Assembly (NCBI GenBank): GCA_963770865.1
Contig: CAVYRD010000013.1
Span: 1-64,000, forward strand
Reading direction: 5' to 3'
Source: Miltoncostaea sp963770865
Lineage (GTDB): Bacteria; Actinomycetota; Thermoleophilia; Miltoncostaeales; Miltoncostaeaceae
DNA: 64,000 nucleotides
The translations under genes were made by a program, and so were the position numbers. Shown in pieces: positions 20,182 to 28,712 of the stretch; position 1 is the first letter of the stretch; each line of letters starts with the position of its first letter. The notes below the pieces were generated by a model. That model was given only the letters and a program-made list of their open reading frames with translations. It was not told the DNA's origin and did not search any database.

Positions 20182-21041
20182 TCGCGTCCTTGACCGGGCA
20201 GGGAAACAACGTGCGCCACGCCTGCCGCTTCCTCGGGGTCACCGAGTCCGGCTACTACGCCTGGCGCGGCCGCCCGACCTCGCCGAGGGCGCTTCGACGC
20301 ATCTTCCTCGCCGGCGAGATCGTCGATGTCCACCGCGCCTCGGCCGGTATCTACGGCGCGCACCGCATCACCGCCGAGCTGCGCTTCGGGCGCCAGATCA
20401 TCGCCGGCCACAACGCGGTGGCCTCGATCATGCGCGAGCTCGGCATCAAGGGCCTGCCCAACCGGCGGATGCCACGCAGCGCCCGCCTCGGCAGGGCCGG
20501 CGGCCCTGACCTGGTCCGCCGTGCGTTCGCCCGCGAGGCGCCCGATGAGCTGTGGATGACCGACATCACCGAGCACCCCACCCGTGAGGGCAAGATCTAC
20601 TGCTGTGTGGTCCTCGACGCCTTCTCGCGCCGGGTGGTCGGATGGTCCATCGACTCGACCCAGACCACGGTGCTGGTGACTAACGCCCTCGGGATGGCCA
20701 CGCGCCGGCGCGATCCGGCCGGAGGCCTCGTGATCCACTCCGACCGCGGCGTTCAATTCACGTCCTGGGCTTCAGCCAGAAGGTCCGCGAGGCCGGCCTC
20801 GCGCCCGTCGATCGGGGCCATCGGATGCCCCTACGACAACGCCGTCGTCGAATCCTTCTGGGGCCGCATGCAGGTCGAGCTGCTCAACCGCAAGTCCTGG
20901 AAGACCCGCATCGAGCTCGCCTCGGCGATCCACGACTACATCGAGCTCTTCCACAACACCCGACGCCGCCACTCGGCCCTTGGCATGCTCACCCCGACCG
21001 AGTACGAGGACCGCTACTTCGCCACCCACGACGCCGCCTGA
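20178..21041 (+). CDS. IS3 transposase OrfB (DDE integrase), internal compensated frameshift
   Basis: 287 residues: an N-terminal HTH_21-type segment (GIYGAHRITAEL), then the rve integrase core with WMTDITEH (first Asp), VIHSDRGVQFTS (second Asp) and YDNAVVESFWG (Glu). Between about 20768 and 20810 the frame is wrong (SARRSARPASRPS in place of FSQKVREAGLAPS) because a base is missing near 20768 and one is extra near 20810. Restoring them gives a normal IS3 OrfB, so the element could be active. Confidence 0.9.
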   Translation: MIASLTGQGNNVRHACRFLGVTESGYYAWRGRPTSPRALRRIFLAGEIVDVHRASAGIYGAHRITAELRFGRQIIAGHNAVASIMRELGIKGLPNRRMPRSARLGRAGGPDLVRRAFAREAPDELWMTDITEHPTREGKIYCCVVLDAFSRRVVGWSIDSTQTTVLVTNALGMATRRRDPAGGLVIHSDRGVQFTSWASARRSARPASRPSIGAIGCPYDNAVVESFWGRMQVELLNRKSWKTRIELASAIHDYIELFHNTRRRHSALGMLTPTEYEDRYFATHDAA

Positions 21042-21066
21042 CTCCAGAACCCGGACTCCAGAAATT

Positions 21067-21088
21067 CGGGGGCAGATCACGGTGTCAA
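21067..21088 (-). repeat. right terminal inverted repeat of the IS3 element
   Basis: CGGGGGCAGATCACGGTGTCAA, the partner of the left repeat with one mismatch. The following 240 bases up to the zinc-ribbon gene contain no gene that I can support. Confidence 0.9.
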
Positions 21089-21331
21089 CGAGCCCGGGTC
21101 AACTCCATACGCTTACAAGATCGTACTTGCCCATTCTGCCCGGCCGGGCCTGCACGGCGTGCGGAGAGCCACCGCGGGTTCCGTGCCAGCCCCTGCGGGC
21201 TTTCCCGTTGCACGCTGGGGGGATGCCCGGCCGACGCCGAGACGCCCCGGCGGTAGCGTCGAGATAGGCCGCTCCGCCGTCCTCACGTGCCGGTGCGCAT
21301 CGGCCCACGACGCTGAAGGAGGTGGACCGTC

Positions 21332-21527
21332 ATGAGCCACGCAGAGCAGACGACCGAGGCCATTCCCTGCCCGGTCTGCGACAAGACGCCGACGCCCGCC
21401 AGGCCCGAGGTGGTCCACGCCCGAGCCGCTCACCCACTGCGAGTGGTGCGGCGCCGAGTACCCCCAGCCGGACGACGTTGCGCCCGTTGACGGTCCCGCA
21501 CGCGACGATCCGGCCAAGGAGGGCTAG
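21332..21527 (+). CDS. small two-CxxC zinc-ribbon protein (one frameshift)
   Basis: AGGAGG 9 bases upstream of the ATG supports the start. The frame reads MSHAEQ...CPVCDK and then loses sense after PEVVHA; removing one C near 21420 restores LTHCEWCGAEYPQPDD and a stop TAG that overlaps the OsmC start. The repaired protein has about 64 residues with two CxxC knuckles (CPVC and CEWC) and an acidic tail. The function is unknown; coupling to OsmC at the head of the arsenic island suggests redox or metal binding. Confidence 0.6.
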
Positions 21528-21940
21528 TGGCCTACGTCGTTGAGGCGCGCCTCGTTGGGCGCGGCGTCTCAGAGGTCGCCTGCAAGGAGAGCCGGATCGC
21601 CTTCGACAGCTCGCCGGCGCAGGGAGTGACGCTTCCGGGTCCGGCCGAGCTCCTGGGGGCGGCATTCGCCGCGTGCCTTCTGAAGAACGTCGAGCGGTTC
21701 TCCGAGATCCTGCCGTTCCGCCAGTCCGGAGCGTCGGTGCGGGTGGAGCTCGAGCGCCATGAGGCGCCCCCGCGCTTCACGCACATCCGTTACGAGCTGC
21801 GCGTGACGACCGATGAGGACGAGCGCCGCGTCGCGCTCCTTCACCGCAACCTCCAGAAGCATGGGACGGTCTTCAACACCCTCGCCGCCGCCTGCGAGAT
21901 CGAGGGCCAGCTCATTGCCGAGCGCCCGGTGGCGCGCTGA
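21527..21940 (+). CDS. OsmC/Ohr-family protein
   Basis: A 137-residue OsmC-fold protein: PAELLGAAFAACLLKNVERF supplies the first redox cysteine on the long helix and LAAACEI the second, in the family positions for peroxide reduction. GTG overlaps the preceding TAG. It could detoxify organic hydroperoxides that arise during metalloid stress; the association with the ars genes is inferred from the 50-base gap to arsR. Confidence 0.85.
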   Translation: MAYVVEARLVGRGVSEVACKESRIAFDSSPAQGVTLPGPAELLGAAFAACLLKNVERFSEILPFRQSGASVRVELERHEAPPRFTHIRYELRVTTDEDERRVALLHRNLQKHGTVFNTLAAACEIEGQLIAERPVAR

Positions 21941-21971
21941 GAGCCTGCGCCCTCGACTTCGGGCGTACAGC

Positions 21972-21986
21972 GATCTATCGTAGATC
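21972..21986. promoter_or_regulatory. ArsR operator upstream of arsR-arsD-arsA
   Basis: A perfect palindrome GATCTA-TCG-TAGATC ends 4 bases before the arsR ATG at 21991. The centre (TATCGT) may also be the -10 box, which would make the mRNA almost leaderless and allow direct occlusion by ArsR. Part of it, TAGATCGA, recurs in front of the second arsR at 30717-30724. Confidence 0.65.
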
Positions 21987-21990
21987 GACG

Positions 21991-22338
21991 ATGAACGATC
22001 AGGGACAGGTCATGGAGTTCGCCGCGGACGACCAGGCAGTCGCAGATCTGGCGCGTGTCGCCAAGGCGCTCGGCCATCCGATCCGCATCCGGATCGTGCG
22101 GTTGCTCCTCGCGCGCGAGACCTGTGTCTGCGGCCAGATCGTCTCCGAGCTTCCGGTCTCGCAGGCGACCGTTTCCCAGCACCTGAAGGTTCTCAAGGAG
22201 GCCGGCTTGATCCGCGGGGAGATCGATGGCCCGCGGGTCTGCTACTGCGCCGACCGCGACGCCCTGGCGCGGCATGTGGAGCTCCTCGGGGCGCTCGTGG
22301 GCGTCCATTCGAACGACGACTTGGAGGTGGTCCGATGA
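21991..22338 (+). CDS. arsR: ArsR-family arsenite-responsive repressor
   Basis: A 115-residue winged-helix repressor: ALGHPIRIRIVRLL, then the metalloid-binding helix with ETCVCGQIV (CVC near residues 46-48), recognition helix VSQATVSQHLKVLKEAGL, and wing with VCYC. Binding of As(III) by the CVC pair is known for this type. The stop overlaps the arsD start by 4 bases (ATGA). Confidence 0.93.
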   Translation: MNDQGQVMEFAADDQAVADLARVAKALGHPIRIRIVRLLLARETCVCGQIVSELPVSQATVSQHLKVLKEAGLIRGEIDGPRVCYCADRDALARHVELLGALVGVHSNDDLEVVR

Positions 22339-22736
22339 CGAGCGTCAAGGTGTTCGACCCGGCGATGTGCTGCTCAAGCGGTGTCTGTGGCCCGAGCGTG
22401 GACCCGGAGCTGGCGCGCTTCGCGGCCGACCTCGACTGGCTGGCCGGCGAGGGCGTGTCGGTCGAAAGGTTCAACCTGGCCCAGCAGCCCGACGCCTTCG
22501 TGGCGCACGCCCAGGTCACGGATGCCCTGCGCGAGCGCGGCGAGAGGGCCCTGCCGCTCGTCCTGGTGGACGGCCGCCCGGTGATCGAGGGTGCGTATCC
22601 GAGCCGCGACCAGCTCGCGCGCTGGGCTGGCACCGCCTCCGACGAGACGCCTCCCTACACCACCTCGGCGCCGCTGGTTGCCGGCACCGGGCAGGGCGCA
22701 CAGAGCTGCGGCTGCGGCGAGGGCGGCTGCTGCTGA
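22335..22736 (+). CDS. arsD: ArsD arsenite metallochaperone
   Basis: A 133-residue thioredoxin-fold protein that hands As(III) to ArsA. The three essential cysteines are in DPAMCCSSGVCG (residues 12, 13 and 18), and a second group of cysteines closes the protein (CGCGEGGCC). It overlaps arsR upstream and arsA downstream (TGATG). Confidence 0.93.
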   Translation: MTSVKVFDPAMCCSSGVCGPSVDPELARFAADLDWLAGEGVSVERFNLAQQPDAFVAHAQVTDALRERGERALPLVLVDGRPVIEGAYPSRDQLARWAGTASDETPPYTTSAPLVAGTGQGAQSCGCGEGGCC

Positions 22737-24493
22737 TGGACGCCCGGGCCCTCCTCGAACCGGCGACCCGCGTCCTGTTCTTCACAGGAAAGGGCGGGAT
22801 GGGCAAGACGACGCTCGCCTGCGCGAGCGCCGTCGCCCTCGCCGAGCGGGGGCGCAGGGTCCTCCTGGTCTCGACCGACCCTGCGTCGAACCTCGACGAG
22901 GTCCTCGGAACGGAGCTCTCGGACGCCCCCCGCCCCGTCGCTGGCGTCCCCGGCCTGGACGCGGCCAACGTCGATCCCGAGGCCGCAGCGCGCGAGTACC
23001 GCGAGCGACTCGTGGGCCCCTATCGGGGCGTGCTCCCCGATGCCGCCGTGCGCAGCATGGAGGAGAGCCTGTCGGGCGCCTGCACGGTGGAGATCGCCGC
23101 CTTCGACGCCTTCACCTCCCTGCTCGCCGAGGACGACGCTACCCGCGCCTACGACAACATCATCTTCGACACGGCGCCGACCGGGCACACGCTGAGGCTC
23201 CTTTCCCTGCCGGCCGCCTGGACCGAGTTCATCGACCAGAACACCACCGGCACCTCCTGCCTGGGGCCGCTCGCCGGTCTCGAGCGCCAGCGTGCCCTCT
23301 ACGCCGAGAGCGTCGCCACCCTGACCGACCCGGGGCGCACAACCCTCGTGCTGGTCGCCCGGCCCGAGCCGAGTGCCCTCGCCGAGGCGGCGCGCACCTC
23401 GGCCGAACTCGCCGGCGCGGGCATGCGCCGCCAGGTGCTCGCGCTGAATGGCGTGTTCTCGCCGGCGGATGACGACGACCCGACCGCCCGCACCCTCGCC
23501 GGCCAGCAGGCGGAGGCACTCGCGCGGATCCCCGAGGCGCTCGCTGCGCTCGAGCGGGTCGAGGTGCCCCTTCATCCCTTCGTCCCGCTCGGTGCCGCCG
23601 CCCTCGGTGCCGTGCTCGACCCCAGGCGGTCTCTGCGGGCGACGGCGGACGACGCGGGCGCGGAGCTAGCCGAGGCACCGCTCGCCGATCTGGTCGACGC
23701 CCTCGAGGCCGGCGGTCCGGGCGTCGTCATGACCATGGGAAAGGGCGGCGTCGGCAAGACGACCATCGCCGCGGCTATCGCGGCCGAGCTGGCGCGCCGG
23801 GGTCACCACGTTCACCTCTCCACGACCGACCCGGCGGCCCACGTCGAGGCGACCGTCGCCGGGGCGATCGAGGGGCTCGTGGTCTCGCGCATCGATCCGG
23901 ATGCCGAGACCGCCGCCTACAGCGCCCAGGTGCTGCGCGAGGCCGGCGCCGGGCTCGACGCCCAGGGTCGTGCCCTGCTCGAGGAGGACCTGCGCTCGCC
24001 CTGCACCGAGGAGATCGCGGTCTTCCGCGCCTTCGCGCGCACCGTCGCCCAGGGCGAGGACGCGTTCGTCGTGCTCGACACCGCGCCGACCGGTCACACC
24101 CTGCTGCTGCTGGATTCGGCAGAGGCCTACCACCGCGAGGTCGGGCGCACCAGCGCCGAGGTGCCACGCGATGTCTCCGAGCTCCTTCCGCGCCTTCGCG
24201 ATCCCGGCTTCACCCGGGTGCTCATCGTGACCCTGCCCGAAGCAACGCCGGTCCACGAGGCCGAGCGCCTCGCCGCCGACCTCGGGCGGGCGGGCATCGC
24301 CCCCTTCGCCTGGATCGTCAACCAGAGCCTGGCCCTCGCCGGTGTGACGGACCCGACATTGCGCGCCCGCGCCGGGCGCGAGCACCTGCTGATCGACGAG
24401 GTGCGCGCCGAGGCGGAGCGCCTGGCGATCGTGCCCTGGCGGGCCGGGCGACTCACCGGCGCCCTCGGCCTGGAGGCGCTCACGGCCGCCTGA
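22736..24493 (+). CDS. arsA: ArsA arsenite-stimulated ATPase
   Basis: 585 residues in two homologous halves, each with a deviant Walker A: FFTGKGGMGKTT (A1, about residue 16) and TMGKGGVGKTT (A2, about 330). The metalloid cysteines are present: SGACTVEI, TTGTSCLGP and RSPCTEEI, matching Cys113, 172 and 422 of the E. coli plasmid enzyme. DTAPTGHT signal motifs occur in both halves. ArsA normally energises ArsB; no ArsB or Acr3 is encoded in the window, so its partner must lie elsewhere or be different. Confidence 0.93.
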   Translation: MDARALLEPATRVLFFTGKGGMGKTTLACASAVALAERGRRVLLVSTDPASNLDEVLGTELSDAPRPVAGVPGLDAANVDPEAAAREYRERLVGPYRGVLPDAAVRSMEESLSGACTVEIAAFDAFTSLLAEDDATRAYDNIIFDTAPTGHTLRLLSLPAAWTEFIDQNTTGTSCLGPLAGLERQRALYAESVATLTDPGRTTLVLVARPEPSALAEAARTSAELAGAGMRRQVLALNGVFSPADDDDPTARTLAGQQAEALARIPEALAALERVEVPLHPFVPLGAAALGAVLDPRRSLRATADDAGAELAEAPLADLVDALEAGGPGVVMTMGKGGVGKTTIAAAIAAELARRGHHVHLSTTDPAAHVEATVAGAIEGLVVSRIDPDAETAAYSAQVLREAGAGLDAQGRALLEEDLRSPCTEEIAVFRAFARTVAQGEDAFVVLDTAPTGHTLLLLDSAEAYHREVGRTSAEVPRDVSELLPRLRDPGFTRVLIVTLPEATPVHEAERLAADLGRAGIAPFAWIVNQSLALAGVTDPTLRARAGREHLLIDEVRAEAERLAIVPWRAGRLTGALGLEALTAA

Positions 24494-24730
24494 GGCGAAC
24501 CGGCAGGTCAACGCCAACACGCGTCGAGCCAAGGACTGACATGGCCGTGGGAGCCGCCTGCCGCGCGGTACAGCACCGGGGTGCTCGCCAAGTACGCCGC
24601 GCAGGTGGGCTCCGCATCGGAGGGTGCGGTCACCCGGCCGAGATGAGCGCCGCGCCCTAGATCCCTCGCGAGAGATCGCGATCTCGCCGCCGGCCGGAGG
24701 CCTCCGCGGCCCAAGGGACACGCCCCACCC
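24494..24730. other. intergenic segment between arsA and the convergent thiolase
   Basis: 237 bases with no supported gene. A short plus-strand frame (RYSTGVLAKYAAQVGSASEG, about 24567-24640) vaguely recalls the start of a transposase but is too short to name. CTCGCGAGAGATCGCGATCTCG near 24666-24687 is a compact inverted repeat and might help to end transcription from either side. Confidence 0.35.
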
Positions 24731-25915
24731 TCAGACCGTCTCCAGCGCCAGCGCGATGCCCTGGCCACCGCCGATGCACTGCGTGACGATGCCGCGTTTG
24801 CAGCCGTCGCGCTTCATCGAGTGCATCAGCCTGGTCGCCAGCACGGCGCCGGTGGCGCCGATCGGGTGGCCGTGCGCGATGGCGCCGCCTTCGACGTTGA
24901 CCACATCCTCGGCGAACCCGATCTCGCGCAGGCAGACCAGCGCAATCGCGGCGAAGGCTTCGTTGACCTCGACACGGTCCACCTGCCCCACCGACCAGCC
25001 GGCGCGGGCCAGCGCCTGGCGCACCGCCGGCACGGGCCCGAGGCCGAAGAAGCCGGGCTCCACCGCACCGAGGCCATAGCTCACGAGCCGGGCCATGGGC
25101 ACGAGGCCGTTCCTCTCGGCCCACGCGCCCTCGGCCATCACCATGGCGGCGGCGCCCGAGTTCAGCCCCGGCGCGTTGCCGGCGGTGATGGTGCCGTCCG
25201 TGCGGAAGATGGGCCGGAGCCTGGTCAGCGACTCGGCCGTCATCTCCGGACGGTTGTGCTCGTCCGTGCTGAAGACCGTCGGCCCTTTGCGCCCCGGCAC
25301 GTGCACAGCAGCGATCTCGGCCTCAAAGCGGCCCTCAGCCTGCGCCGCGCCGAAGCGTTGCTGGGAGCGCAGCGCCCAGCGGTCCTGATCGTCGCGGCTG
25401 ACGCCGTACCTCAGCACAAGGTCCTCGGTGTGCCATCCCGAATGCTCGCCGCTGAAGGCGTCCTCGAGACCGTCGCGCAGCATGCTGTCGAACATCGTCA
25501 CGTCGCCCATGCGCGCGCCCCACCGTCCTTGAAGCACGAGGTAGGGCGCCTGGTCCATGTTCTCCATGCCCCCGGCGATGGCGCAGTCGATCATGCCGGA
25601 CCAGACCTCCAGCGCCGCGCTGACCACGCTCTGAGCGCCCGAGCCGCAGACGCGGTTGACGGTCATGGCCGGGACCTCGACCGGCAGCCCGGCAGCGATG
25701 CCGGCCTGGCGAGCGGGGTTCATCTTCGTGCCGGCCTGGATGACGTTGCCCATCACCAGGCTCTGGGCCGCCTCGGCCGCGAGGCCTGACCGCGTCAGCG
25801 TCTCGCGGATCGCGGCCGCGCCCAGATCCGGCGCGGGCACGTCCTTGAGGCTCCCGCCGTAGGTGCCAATGGCGGTGCGCACCGGACTGCAGAGGACGAC
25901 CTGTCGAGTGGTCAT
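24731..25915 (-). CDS. acetyl-CoA acetyltransferase (thiolase)
   Basis: Reversible condensation of two acetyl-CoA, or thiolytic cleavage. The 394-residue protein has the nucleophile in NRVCGSGAQS (about residue 88), the HGHPIGATG motif with the catalytic His, and the second cysteine in QCIGGGQG near the C-terminus, NEAFA also being present. It lies downstream of the second arsA in the same direction with a 63-base gap, so it may belong to that transcript. A thiolase has no known part in arsenic resistance. Confidence 0.92.
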   Translation of the reverse strand: MTTRQVVLCSPVRTAIGTYGGSLKDVPAPDLGAAAIRETLTRSGLAAEAAQSLVMGNVIQAGTKMNPARQAGIAAGLPVEVPAMTVNRVCGSGAQSVVSAALEVWSGMIDCAIAGGMENMDQAPYLVLQGRWGARMGDVTMFDSMLRDGLEDAFSGEHSGWHTEDLVLRYGVSRDDQDRWALRSQQRFGAAQAEGRFEAEIAAVHVPGRKGPTVFSTDEHNRPEMTAESLTRLRPIFRTDGTITAGNAPGLNSGAAAMVMAEGAWAERNGLVPMARLVSYGLGAVEPGFFGLGPVPAVRQALARAGWSVGQVDRVEVNEAFAAIALVCLREIGFAEDVVNVEGGAIAHGHPIGATGAVLATRLMHSMKRDGCKRGIVTQCIGGGQGIALALETV

Positions 25916-25978
25916 GGCGCTTTCTCCTGCGTGAGCCCGCGGGGTGTGGAACCAGTATCGCCGCCCGCCGCCGCCGCG

Positions 25979-27745
25979 CTAGCCCCCGGCGGCGCTCTCT
26001 GACAGTGCCGACAGCTCCTGGACACCCCGTGGCGTCGCGGCAGTCCACGGGACGATCCACGCCCGAGCGGCGATCTCCTTGACCCGTGCGATGTGCCCAC
26101 CCTCAAGTGCCGCCCGCGCCTGCAGTACGGGGTCCTGCGTCCCGCCAGCCAGCATGCTGGCGTTCACGACCCAGCCGAACGGCTCGATCCCGGCTCGCCG
26201 CAGGTCGGTCTGGAGCCGCTCCGCCTCCTGAACCGGCGTGGACTCGGGAAGGGTCACGATCACCACGCGCGTGGACTCGGGATCCTGGAGCCACATCAGA
26301 GGCGTAATGATCCGCCCGGGCACGCTCGCCGCGGTCCGCATGACATCGCGATGGTAGGCGCCCGTGGTGTCGAGGAGGAGCAGCGTGTGCCCGGTCGGCG
26401 CCGTGTCGAGGACGACGAACCGCGAGCGACCCCGGCCGAGGGCGCGGGCAAAGGCCCGGAACACCGCCAGCTCCTCGGTGCACGGGGAGCGCAGGTCCTC
26501 CTCGATCAGCGCGAGCCGCTCGGGATGGAGCTTGCGGGCCGCGGCGAGGTGGTCGGCCACGTAGCTCGCGACCTCCGCGGCGGGGTCGATCGAGCTCACG
26601 ACCAACCCCGTGGGGTCCTCGCCCCCGAGGACGTCCTCCCACCGGCCGGCCGGATCGGTGGTCGTCAGCTCGACGACTCGGCCCCTCCGGGAGAGGCCGA
26701 GGGCGATCGCTGCGGCGATGGTTGTCTTGCCGACCCCACCCTTTCCCATCACCAGGATCGCCGCGTGGTCTGAGCGGGCCAGTTCGTCGACGAGCGCGTC
26801 GAGTCCCGGCAGGGTCGGTGGCGAGGGGGACTCGGAGCGCACGCTCGAGGTCGGCGCCCGCTCCTCGACGAGAGCGCGCAGCGCCTCGACTCCCACCAGG
26901 TCACCGGCGCGGAGCGGCACGGACGTGCGCTCCAGCCCGGCGAGGGACTCGGGCGCAGAGGCGATGGCCTCGCGCTGGCGCCGCGCGAGCGCCTCGGCCA
27001 GGGCGTCGCCGGCGAGGGGGTCGGTGACGACGCCGTTGACGATGAGGCGCAGGTTGCGAATCCCGAGTGCGCCGAGCTCGTCGGCGGTCCTGCCCGCCTC
27101 GCGAAGGGGGCCGGCGTCCGGGCGGCTCACGAGGACGACGAGCGTCTGGTCGGGATCAGCCAGGGCCGTCACGGCCTGCCGGTACTGCTCGCGCTGGGCC
27201 TCCAGCCCCGACAGCGGGCCCAGGCAGCTCGCGCCCCCCGGGGCATCCTCGAGATAGGAGGTCCAGGCCCCCGGCAGGCTCAGCAGTCGAAGGGCGTGGC
27301 CGGTCGGGGCGGTGTCGAAGATCACGGTGTCGAACCCAGGCTCTGGTGGCCGGACCATCAGTCGCGTGAACTCGTCGAAGGCGGCGACCTCGACCGTGCA
27401 CTGGCCGGAGAGCTGCTCCTCGAGGGTCCGCACCTCCTCCTCGGGGATCGCGCCGCGGTAGGGGTCGATCACCCGCCGACGGTACGAGGCGGCGGCCTCC
27501 TCCGGGTCGAGGTTCGCGACCCAAAGGTTCGCGACCTCGGGGACCTCGGTCGGCTCCTCGCCCGCCGACACGCCGAGGATGTCGCCGAGATTCGACGCCG
27601 GATCGGTGCTCACAAGGAGGACCCGCCGACCCGCGTCCGCAAGATGAATCGCTGTTGCGGCTGCGATGGTCGTCTTGCCGACCCCGCCCTTGCCGGTGAA
27701 GAACAGGTAGGGGCTGTCGAGCCTCGAGAGGTATCCGGCTGTCAC
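25979..27745 (-). CDS. arsA: second ArsA-type ATPase
   Basis: A two-half ArsA/TRC40 ATPase of about 588 residues with Walker A motifs FFTGKGGVGKTT and VMGKGGVGKTT, DTAPTGHA and DTAPTGHT switches, and cysteines in SGQCTVEV, GGASCLGP and RSPCTEEL at the metalloid positions. It is only moderately similar to the plus-strand ArsA, so this is not a fresh duplication. GTG 27745 (TAGYLSRLDSPYLF) is the likely start because homologues begin there; GTG 27775 adds ten residues. No ArsD accompanies it. Confidence 0.9.
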   Translation of the reverse strand: MTAGYLSRLDSPYLFFTGKGGVGKTTIAAATAIHLADAGRRVLLVSTDPASNLGDILGVSAGEEPTEVPEVANLWVANLDPEEAAASYRRRVIDPYRGAIPEEEVRTLEEQLSGQCTVEVAAFDEFTRLMVRPPEPGFDTVIFDTAPTGHALRLLSLPGAWTSYLEDAPGGASCLGPLSGLEAQREQYRQAVTALADPDQTLVVLVSRPDAGPLREAGRTADELGALGIRNLRLIVNGVVTDPLAGDALAEALARRQREAIASAPESLAGLERTSVPLRAGDLVGVEALRALVEERAPTSSVRSESPSPPTLPGLDALVDELARSDHAAILVMGKGGVGKTTIAAAIALGLSRRGRVVELTTTDPAGRWEDVLGGEDPTGLVVSSIDPAAEVASYVADHLAAARKLHPERLALIEEDLRSPCTEELAVFRAFARALGRGRSRFVVLDTAPTGHTLLLLDTTGAYHRDVMRTAASVPGRIITPLMWLQDPESTRVVIVTLPESTPVQEAERLQTDLRRAGIEPFGWVVNASMLAGGTQDPVLQARAALEGGHIARVKEIAARAWIVPWTAATPRGVQELSALSESAAGG

Positions 27746-28045
27746 GCCTCGCGGGGCTTCGCGGGGGCTAACCACGTCAGACAGGGTCGCGCCCAGACCG
27801 GCCCACGCACGGTGTCTCCGGCCTCACCCCAGCGGTCCGTGTGAGGTCGAGGAGACGACGCCCGGAGGCGGCGCGGTGGTGGGCGAGCTCGCGATGTCCG
27901 CTCATTGCTGGCTCCGGGGTGACCGCGATGGGGACGCTCCGCCAACGGCCGGTCCATCCGCTTCGACTATCGCAGCCGGGCCCCAGCGTGCGCACTGGCT
28001 TGTTCACGACGCGCGGCGACCTGCGTCCCCGATACAGAGGCGGCC
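27746..28045. other. 300-base gap between arsC and the second arsA
   Basis: No gene can be supported on either strand and codon patterns are poor. The space is large for an operon whose other genes overlap, so a small gene may have been lost here or arsA has its own promoter. Confidence 0.4.
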
Positions 28046-28712
28046 TCAGTGACGGGCACCGCCGGCCGGGGTGGCTCCCGCCTCGATCCCCAGCTGGCTG
28101 AGCAGCTGGATGACGCGCCCGCGGATCTCCTCGCGGATCTCGCGCACCTGCTCGAAGCTCTCGGCCTCGGCCGGGTCCGCCAGGTCCCAATCCTCGTAAC
28201 GCTTGCCCGGGATACAACGGGCACGCGTCCCCGCAGCCCATCGTGATCACCGCGTCGGCCGCCCGCACCACCTCGTCGGTGAGGGGTTTCGGGAACTCGG
28301 CGGACATGTCGAGGCCGAGCTCGGCCATCGCCTCGACCACCAGCGGGTTGACGCTGTCGGCCGGATCCGAGCCGGCTGAGCGCACGTTGACCCGCCCGCC
28401 GCTCAGATGCGCGGTGAGAAGCGCGGCCATCTGCGAGCGGCCGGCGTTGTGGACGCACACATAGAGCACCTCGGGCCGCTCCTTGGGTGCCAGACCGTCG
28501 GCCTGGGCGAGCGCCCTCAGGCGGTCGCGGGCGAACCGCTCGGTCATTACCGGAAGGAAGGTCGTGAGCATCGCGTTCTCGAGGAGCTTCGCGAACGAGG
28601 TCTTGGCGAAACGCTCGACCGTCTCGGGGCCGAAGACCCCCGCGAACTCCTCGGTCAGGCGCTCGATCGTCCGACGCATCTGGGCTTCCAGGTTCAGTTC
28701 CACCGCGCTCAT
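28046..28712 (-). CDS. arsC: arsenate reductase, LMW-phosphatase type with N-terminal three-helix domain (one frameshift)
   Basis: Reduces As(V) to As(III). Residues 1-75 form a helical domain (ERLTEEFAGVFG...FAKLLENAMLTTFLP) like that of mycothiol-linked actinobacterial arsenate reductases. The catalytic domain follows with CVHNAGRSQMA (CX5R loop), RSAGSDPADSVN and TMGCGDACP. After CPLYPG one extra base near 28205-28210 breaks the frame; on repair the tail reads as a normal YEDWDLADPAEAESFEQVREIREEI helix, giving 221 residues. ATG overlaps the aquaporin stop (TGATG). Mycothiol dependence is inferred from the domain layout. Confidence 0.88.

Larger units (their letters stand above)
19813..21088 (+). 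mobile_element. IS3-family insertion sequence
   Basis: About 1.28 kb bounded by 22-bp inverted repeats, TTGACACC(C/G)TGATCTGCCCCCG, at 19813-19834 and 21067-21088 (one mismatch); looser similarity extends to about 49 bp. Two overlapping genes fill it: orfA (helix-turn-helix) and orfB (DDE integrase). No clear target duplication is visible at the borders. The right part of orfB carries a pair of opposing indels. Confidence 0.92.

Noticed and set aside
21099..21308. A 69-codon minus-strand frame right of the IS3 element
   Set aside because: No ribosome site or family resemblance; composition is compatible with chance.
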